Positions 58,440 through 64,000 of a stretch of 64,000 bases of DNA are shown here, in pieces. The position numbers and the translations under genes were made by a program. Location of the stretch: NCBI GenBank assembly GCA_023548195.1, contig JAJHZJ010000577.1, positions 1 to 64,000 of the forward strand. The letters run 5' to 3'. How positions within the stretch are numbered: position 1 is the first letter of the stretch; every line of letters starts with the position of its first letter. This DNA comes from Bettongia penicillata ogilbyi. Taxonomy: Eukaryota > Chordata > Mammalia > Diprotodontia > Potoroidae. The notes beneath the pieces were generated by a model. The model was given only the letters and a program-made list of their open reading frames with translations. It searched no databases and was not told where the DNA came from.

Positions 58440-59201
58440 ATGGCGGCTGCTACAATAGTTCATGATACGTCTGAAGCAGTTGAACTTTGTAGTTTATATG
58501 GATTATACCTCAAGCCAATTACGAAAATGACAATTAGTGTGGCACTTCCACAATTGAAGCAACCCGGAAAATCCATTTCTAATTGGGAAGTGATGGAAAG
58601 ATTGAAAGGAATGGTACAGAGTCATCAATTTTCGACTCTTCGAATTTCTAAAAGCACTATGGATTTCATCCGTTTTGAAGGAGAAGTTGAAAATAAAAGT
58701 TTGGTTAAGTCTTTTCTTGCATGTCTTGATGGCAAAACAATAAAGCTTAGTGGTTTCTCAGATATTTTAAAAGTCCGGGCTGCTGAATTTAAAATAGATT
58801 TCCCAACTCGGCATGACTGGGACTCCTTTTTCCGTGATGCAAAAGATATGAATGAGACTCTGCCAGGAGAGAGACCAGACACAATTCATTTGGAAGGACT
58901 ACCTTGTAAGTGGTTTGCGCTGAAAGAATCTGGTTCAGAAAAACCAAATGAAGAAGTTCTCATTAAGGTATTTGAAACATTTGGAGAAATACGAAATGTG
59001 GACATCCCAATGTTGGACCCTTATAGAGAAGAAATGACTGGCAGAAATTTTCATACTTTTAGTTTTGGTGGACATTTGAACTTTGAAGCTTATGTTCAGT
59101 ATAAAGAGTATGTTGGCTTTATCAAAGCTATGAATGCCTTGCGTGGTATGAAACTAATGTATAAAGGTGAAGATGGCAAAGCAGTAGCCTGCAATATAAA
59201 G
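58440..59201 (+). CDS. AKAP17A: AKAP17A first coding exon (residues 1-254)
   Basis: AKAP17A (XE7, SFRS17A) is a nuclear, speckle-associated SR-related protein. It anchors protein kinase A and influences alternative splicing. This exon encodes 254 residues, starting MAAATIVHDTSEAVEL, and is almost identical to the human protein as I remember it. Residues 1-140 form the conserved N-terminal domain ('ISNWEVMERLKGMVQ', 'HDWDSFFRDAKDMNET'). Residues 147-254 form an RNA-recognition motif ('DTIHLEGLPCKWF', 'FGEIRNVDIP', 'FIKAMNALRGMKL') that continues into the next exon. It ends exactly on a codon with AAG|GTGAGA at 59201/59202 (phase 0). The in-frame extension past the donor to 59240 is intron. The frame is intact and the gene is very probably functional. 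Confidence 0.97.
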
Positions 59202-59694
59202 GTGAGAAATTGCAGTATTTTTGCATATAGTTTCCCATAATTTTTAATACTTAGAAAATATTTAAATACAAGATTGCCAATCTATAGCTTGATTTCAAAC
59301 TTAGAAAAAAAATTTGTGGAGAAATTATAAAACAGGTATACATCACCTAAAAATTGGAATGTTTCTATAATAGTATTTCCCTAGATTTCAAAAACTATGG
59401 AAATTACATTTATTGGAGTGGAAGACTAATGACATCAGGGCATATTTTTCTTTTGTATTCTGTAGCTGTTTGTTCTCAAGAATGCCATCTAAACTAAAAA
59501 AGCAAAGTTTTAAAAACTTCATATTTTGACTGCCACTAAATGTTTCAGTTTATTGCCCAGTGGTCAGTGAATTCTAGATTTGAATGCACGTCCTGATTCT
59601 AAGAACAGCACAGTTTTTGCTACACCATGGCAGAAAAAAAGAGATCTTTTAAAAATATTTTGTTTGAAACTGGGAAAACTAACTTGAGGCAGGT

Positions 59695-59945
59695 AAAATC
59701 CTCAGTTGTTGATAGTGTTCTTGAGTAGTGTATGACACTTCCTGACCCTATTTTGGAGTTTTCTTGGTAAAGATAATGGGGTGGTTTTCTGTTTCCTTCT
59801 CTAACTCATTTTACAGATGAGGAAACTGAGGCAAACTGTTGAATGACTTGTCCAGGGTAACACAGCTCGTAAGTGTCTGAAACCATGTTTGACTTCCTGA
59901 CTGCAGACCTCGTGCTCTGTCCACTGTGTCACCTAGCTGTTCTAG
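59695..59945 (-). mobile_element. MAR1-type SINE in AKAP17A intron
   Basis: 'tatgacacttcctgacccta', 'tggttttctgtttccttctc', 'acagatgaggaaactgaggc' and 'gtgtcacctagctgttc' are in antisense order. It lies in the 965-base intron between the two coding exons, opposite to transcription. Confidence 0.8.
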
Positions 59946-60166
59946 TAAAATCCTAAATAAGTCCAAATTCTCTCGTAGATTTTCATTCATTGAATTGACT
60001 GTTTGAAATAAATGGGCCTTCGGTCATTTATAGTTCTATTATTTCATTGTGTAGATATGCTACTGAATTGTATATAGGTACAGTTAGGTTTTAAAGAATG
60101 GGTTTTAACCATTAAAAACCAGGCACTTAGCTTTTCTACTTTTATTTTTTTCTCTTTTTTGGAAAG

Positions 60167-60315
60167 GTTTCTTTTGACTCAACTAAACATCTTAGTGATG
60201 CCTCAATTAAAAAACGGCAACTTGAAAGGCAGAAACTTCAAGAACTTGAACAGCAAAGAGAAGAACAGAAACGTAAAGAAAAAGAAGCTGAAGAAAGGCA
60301 AAAAGAAGAGGAAAG
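60167..60315 (+). CDS. AKAP17A: AKAP17A second coding exon (residues 255-303)
   Basis: The acceptor is a polypyrimidine tract followed by GGAAAG|GTTTC at 60166/60167. Translation continues the previous exon in phase 0: VSFDSTKHLSDASIKK, then a run of Gln, Glu, Lys and Arg ('LEQQREEQKRKEKEAEE') that begins the long charged helix. In the human protein that helix leads to the PKA-anchoring segments and a C-terminal RS-rich tail. The exon has 149 bases, so it ends in phase 2, at the donor AAAG|GTAAGT (60315/60316). With the first exon it gives 303 residues, somewhat under half of the roughly 695-residue human protein. The remaining exons lie beyond the window. Confidence 0.93.
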
Positions 60316-61499
60316 GTAAGTGTACATTTCTATCATATTTGCTCCTTGTACTTTGAATTTGCCGTTAATCTAGAACCTCTCCTTGTTTTCTGTGAATGGC
60401 CACAGGAATTAATCTTTTTTCACTCTTTCGACTCCTTAGAATTTTCTTCCCCATATTCTTTTCCCTGTACTCCCCAGAACTGACTCCCAATCCCAACCCC
60501 ACTACCATTTCAACTTTCAAGTCTGGATCTTTGGTGCCTTATACCAGGTGGAGACTTCGTGGCCAAGTTGTTTCTCCATTGCTTACAAAGTGATTTCCTT
60601 AAAAAAAACCCCACCAAAACCCCCAACCCTGTTAAATAGGGTAAGAAGAACATATTTTCTTCAAGTATACCTAGTTGGAGCTAGGAATGCCTTTCTCCCG
60701 TAATAAAACACAGTTAAGTTCATTTTGATTACAGGTTAATTAGGCTTTTGTGAATTGGCTTTGGAACTTAGCTTCCTATCTAGAACATTGTTTCTATGGG
60801 AAAATATTTTTAAAAAAGCAAACATAACATCTGGTTTGTAAGCCCACCAACCCATGTGACTCCCACTTGAAATTACTTTGTATATATGTGTGTACTTGTA
60901 TCCTTCCCAATAGACTATATGCTCTTTGATTGCAGGTACTGTAAGTTTTCATTGTATTCCTGTTGTTTTGTTGAAATGAATTGTATCAAACCTTTTTGCA
61001 AATTAGAAATTGACTGCCTATATGTCTTAATACTTCTTCCCCTTAGAAATTTGAAACAGCACAGAAAATAGATGTAAATGCCATCTTTTCCCACTGGATT
61101 TAGATTAGATGACTAATACTAAATTTTGGCCTTGTGAAATTTTTGTAGGATTGCTGTCTTTTTATATTATTTGTGCAATGAAAAAGATATAATATCCTGG
61201 CCATTTTATATTTTCATTTTTAGGTTGATTCTTTATCCACAGATTGTAATGGAGAATTGAAACAATTATGGAAATGAAGCAAAATTGAAGCCTGAGAAAA
61301 ACAAAACACTTTAATCTTTTAAAGTTACATTTTATTTTTTTAATTAACAAATATTTTCTTTCTCCCACTTCCGCTGCTGCTTTTGGTGGAGTAGAACTAA
61401 CTTGTAACAGTTACGCACAGTGAAACAAAGCAAATTCTGACTTTGGCCGCATTGAAAAAATACCTCAGTAAGCACTGAGTCCATCACCTTTATCAAGAA

Positions 61500-62135
61500 G
61501 TGAATTTTGTTTGTTTCATTTTTTAACATTATTTAGAAAGTCTTTCTGAGTTGTTCATCTTTATAGTGATGATGCTGTATAAATTATTCCCCTGTTCTGC
61601 TCACTTCTTTCTGTATCAGTTCATACGTATTTTCCCAGGTTTCTTTGAAATGGTCCCTTCATCATTTTTTATATAACACACTAGTATTCAGTTACATTCA
61701 TATGACATAATTTAAGAGGATGGGCACCTTATTAGTTTCTAGTTCTTTGCCACTACAAAAAGAATTGTTATAAACATGTTTGTACATATGGATTCTTTTT
61801 TCTTTTCTTTACTCTCTTTGCAATATAGGCCTAGTAGTGGTTTGCTCCATCAAAGTAGTATCTAGTCACTAGTCACAGTTTAGTTATAATTCCAGATTGC
61901 TTTGCAGAATGTCTGGATCAATTCACAGTTCTTCAAACAGTTCATTAATTTGCCTGTTTTCCTGTTGTCCCTCCAACATTTTTCATTTTCATGTTTTGTC
62001 AACTGCCAATCTGATGGCTGTGAGGTTGAACCTCAGTTACTTTAATTTCAATTCTCTAATTATTAGTGATTTGGAGCATTGTTTTATATAGATGTTGATA
62101 ACTTTTATTTCATTTTCTGAAAACTGATTTTTTAC
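61500..62135 (-). mobile_element. L1 ORF2 fragment in AKAP17A intron
   Basis: The plus strand gives, in order, 'gatgctgtataaattattcc', 'tgccactacaaaaagaattg', 'gtttgtacatatggattctt', 'aggcctagtagtggtttgct', 'caattcacagttcttcaaac' and 'attagtgatttggagcattg'. This is the antisense order of the marsupial L1 ORF2 C-terminal part. It is old and frameshifted. Confidence 0.65.
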
Positions 62136-62189
62136 AGTCCATTGAGGGATAGCTGTTATTTCTATAAACTTGAATCCGTTCCCTCTTTG

Positions 62190-62275
62190 TCAACAAGTAT
62201 TTATTGAACACCTGCTCTGTGTAAGGCACATATAAGCGCTGGGGATACAACAGGAAACTGGTATCAGAAACTTGC
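62190..62275 (+). repeat. Short interspersed repeat fragment
   Basis: 'aagtatttattgaacacctg' and 'gcgctggggatacaacagga', the same motif as 15030 and 34140. Confidence 0.45.
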
Positions 62276-62954
62276 TCAAAGATATTTTTTCTCAGTTATT
62301 GTTTTCCCCATTTTAATCTTAATGACTCATAAGGTTAATTCCCTCAGTCCTCTATTTCAGTTTTTATATAAAGGTGCTGCTGTCTTAGGGTAGAAGTTTA
62401 AACTCTTTATGATTTGAAATCCTTGTACTGCTTTTATAAATAGATTAGGATTAAAGTTTTTTGAAGTTTGCTGGCATGTTTGTAAGTTTCTGGAGTTGTG
62501 CTGCTTGTTGAAAACTACAAATATAAAAAGTTTGTGTTCTTAAAATTCTAAAAAACACAAAGGAAGTTAGAAAGAGGTTATCAGTTAAGAAGCCCCATGT
62601 AATTGAAATCTCCAGAAGGAAATGGCAATACTACTGAACATTTGTGTTTGACAGTTCTTTCATCAATTTGTTGGAAGTTTTATATTATTTCAAATATCTT
62701 AATCTTTCTCCTTGAAAGCAGTTAAGAGAAATTTGTTAGAATTTAATGTGTTTAAGGCTATGCAAATAAAGTCTCATGAATCATGTTGACTTGTATGCAC
62801 TTCTGTGGATTGGGTTTTGGAAATTTATATTTTTTATTACTGCATATCATTTGCTGTTTTGATGAATTGGGGCAGTATGGTTATGTTTTTGAAGATCATA
62901 ACCTTGTATGACTAGATGGAGTAGAGAGTAGTTATATTTTTCTTTTGTCACGTC

Positions 62955-63115
62955 ATAATTTTAGAGATAGAAGGTTCATTTTATGGTTAAGAGAACTGAG
63001 ACCTAAAAAGTTAAAATGACTTATCTGAGGTCACACAGGTATTTGTGGCAGAGTTGGGATTGAAGTCCAGGTCCTTTGACTCCAAATTCAGTACTCTTTC
63101 CACTGTGCCATGTCA
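62955..63115 (+). repeat. MIR-related repeat
   Basis: 'aattttagagatagaaggtt', 'atctgaggtcacacaggtat', 'ggattgaagtccaggtcctt' and 'tctttccactgtgccatg'. Confidence 0.65.
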
Positions 63116-63239
63116 TTGTCTCTGTAACTCTGAAGCCTGGCACAATGCTTTGCATGTGCATACTTTGAAAATGGTTATTGGATTGAATTGAGCCTTTCTG
63201 AGAATAATAGGATCACTTCCAGGATCAAATATAAAATAT

Positions 63240-64000
63240 GAAATGCCTCCTGGCTTCCCTTCCTTCAAATCCCAGTTAAAATGTCATCTTTTACAAGAAG
63301 ACTTTACTGTTTCTACCCTTAATACTAATGCTTTTTCTCTATTGATTATCTCCAATCAGTTCCCCATCTCCTCACTAAAATTATTCTAAATCTTATTTTC
63401 TCTCCTTAATCTTCCCACATCTCCCCTTTGCCCATCTCTCTCAACTAATGACCTGAGAAAATTGAGACTATTCAAAACCGTCATCACTTTTCACTGTGAT
63501 GATTGCAACAGCCTTCTAATTGTTCTCCCTCAAATTTCTTCCCATTTCAGCTTATCATCCTTTCTGCCGTCAAAGTGATGTTCTTTTAACGTGGATCAGA
63601 CCGTGTCAATGTCCAACTTGTTAAATTAATAACAAAACTCCCTTTTGTCATTAGGATAAAATATAAACCTCTAAGTTTAGCTTTTAAAGCCTTTTACCCT
63701 TGGCCCCAGCCTGTCTTTTCAGCCTCGTGTACTTGTCCCTTGCTTTGTGATCCAGCCAAACTGATTTTCTCTACGTACAGCACAGCATTCCATGTCCTTT
63801 CTCTTGCATTTGCATTGACCATCCTCCATGCTTCGAATGCATTCCCTCCTTACCTTTTTCATAGATCCGTTTCTTAATGGTGTAAATCTTATCACCTTCT
63901 ATGTAAAACTTATCCTGATCTCTCCTGATCAACTGCTGCTGGAGCCCTCTCTGCCAAAGTGCCTTATATTTGAACTACTTCACATTTATTCTCTTCATAT
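63240..64000 (-). mobile_element. L2 LINE fragments
   Basis: 'ggcttcccttccttcaaatc' (63250) and later 'gattgcaacagccttctaat', 'tggccccagcctgtcttttc', 'gatccagccaaactgatttt' and 'tgcttcgaatgcattccctc' match antisense L2. The order suggests two fragments. They are cut by the window edge. Confidence 0.6.

Larger units (their letters stand above)
60316..64000 (+). other. AKAP17A: AKAP17A intron, open at the window edge
   Basis: No further exon matching the charged helix, the PKA-anchoring region or the RS tail is found before base 64000. The intron holds the L1, MIR and L2 fragments listed separately, and otherwise AT-rich unique sequence. Confidence 0.7.

Noticed and set aside
59202..59240. In-frame extension of the first coding exon
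   Set aside because: It follows a consensus GTGAGA donor, and the next exon continues the protein in phase.
1..64000. A previously undescribed multi-gene system, tRNA genes or CRISPR-like arrays
   Set aside because: tRNA-like sequences are SINE heads. Spaced repeats are microsatellites, duplications or mobile elements. Only AKAP17A is an intact gene.

Overview
This is a vertebrate nuclear window, almost certainly from a marsupial. The repeats show it: many tRNA-type CORE-SINEs of the marsupial MAR1/WSINE style, MIR and L2 fossils, L3/CR1 remnants, L1 elements, an L1-like element with ORF1 but no visible ORF2 (HAL1 style), palindromic hAT-like MITEs and long (CA)n, (TATC)n and (CT)n arrays. 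The WSINE-like tails lean towards an Australian marsupial, but that is an inference from remembered repeat style.

One protein-coding gene is recognisable. AKAP17A (XE7/SFRS17A) lies on the + strand at the right end: a CpG-island promoter (about 56105-57330), a probable non-coding first exon ending near 56805, the first coding exon (58440-59201, 254 codons) and the next exon (60167-60315). The gene runs off the right edge. In humans AKAP17A is in pseudoautosomal region 1; as general knowledge, these genes are autosomal in marsupials.

The 56 kb to the left holds no intact gene that I can recognise and is mostly layered mobile-element debris. From left to right: a minus-strand endogenous retrovirus-like array LTR-internal-LTR-internal-LTR (about 1.8-7.0 kb); a SINE split by a tiny internally deleted L1 with a 17-bp target duplication (11.5-12.3 kb); a HAL1-like element (19.2-21.8 kb); a SINE split by a solo LTR (22.7-23.5 kb) beside a local duplication (23.5-24.6 kb); an older L1/HAL1 5' half (26.3-27.9 kb); two related LTR-like blocks (30.1-30.7 and 35.5-36.1 kb) followed by a pair of hairpins; simple-sequence arrays (33.0 and 40.1 kb); and a decayed Ty3/gypsy-type pol on the minus strand (about 46.4-50.2 kb).

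No tRNA or rRNA gene, CRISPR array or bacterial feature is present. The most unusual content is the Ty3/gypsy pol fossil, a rare class in mammals. Repeat family names are from memory of consensus sequences and need a RepeatMasker run; most repeat boundaries are accurate only to about 10-30 bases.
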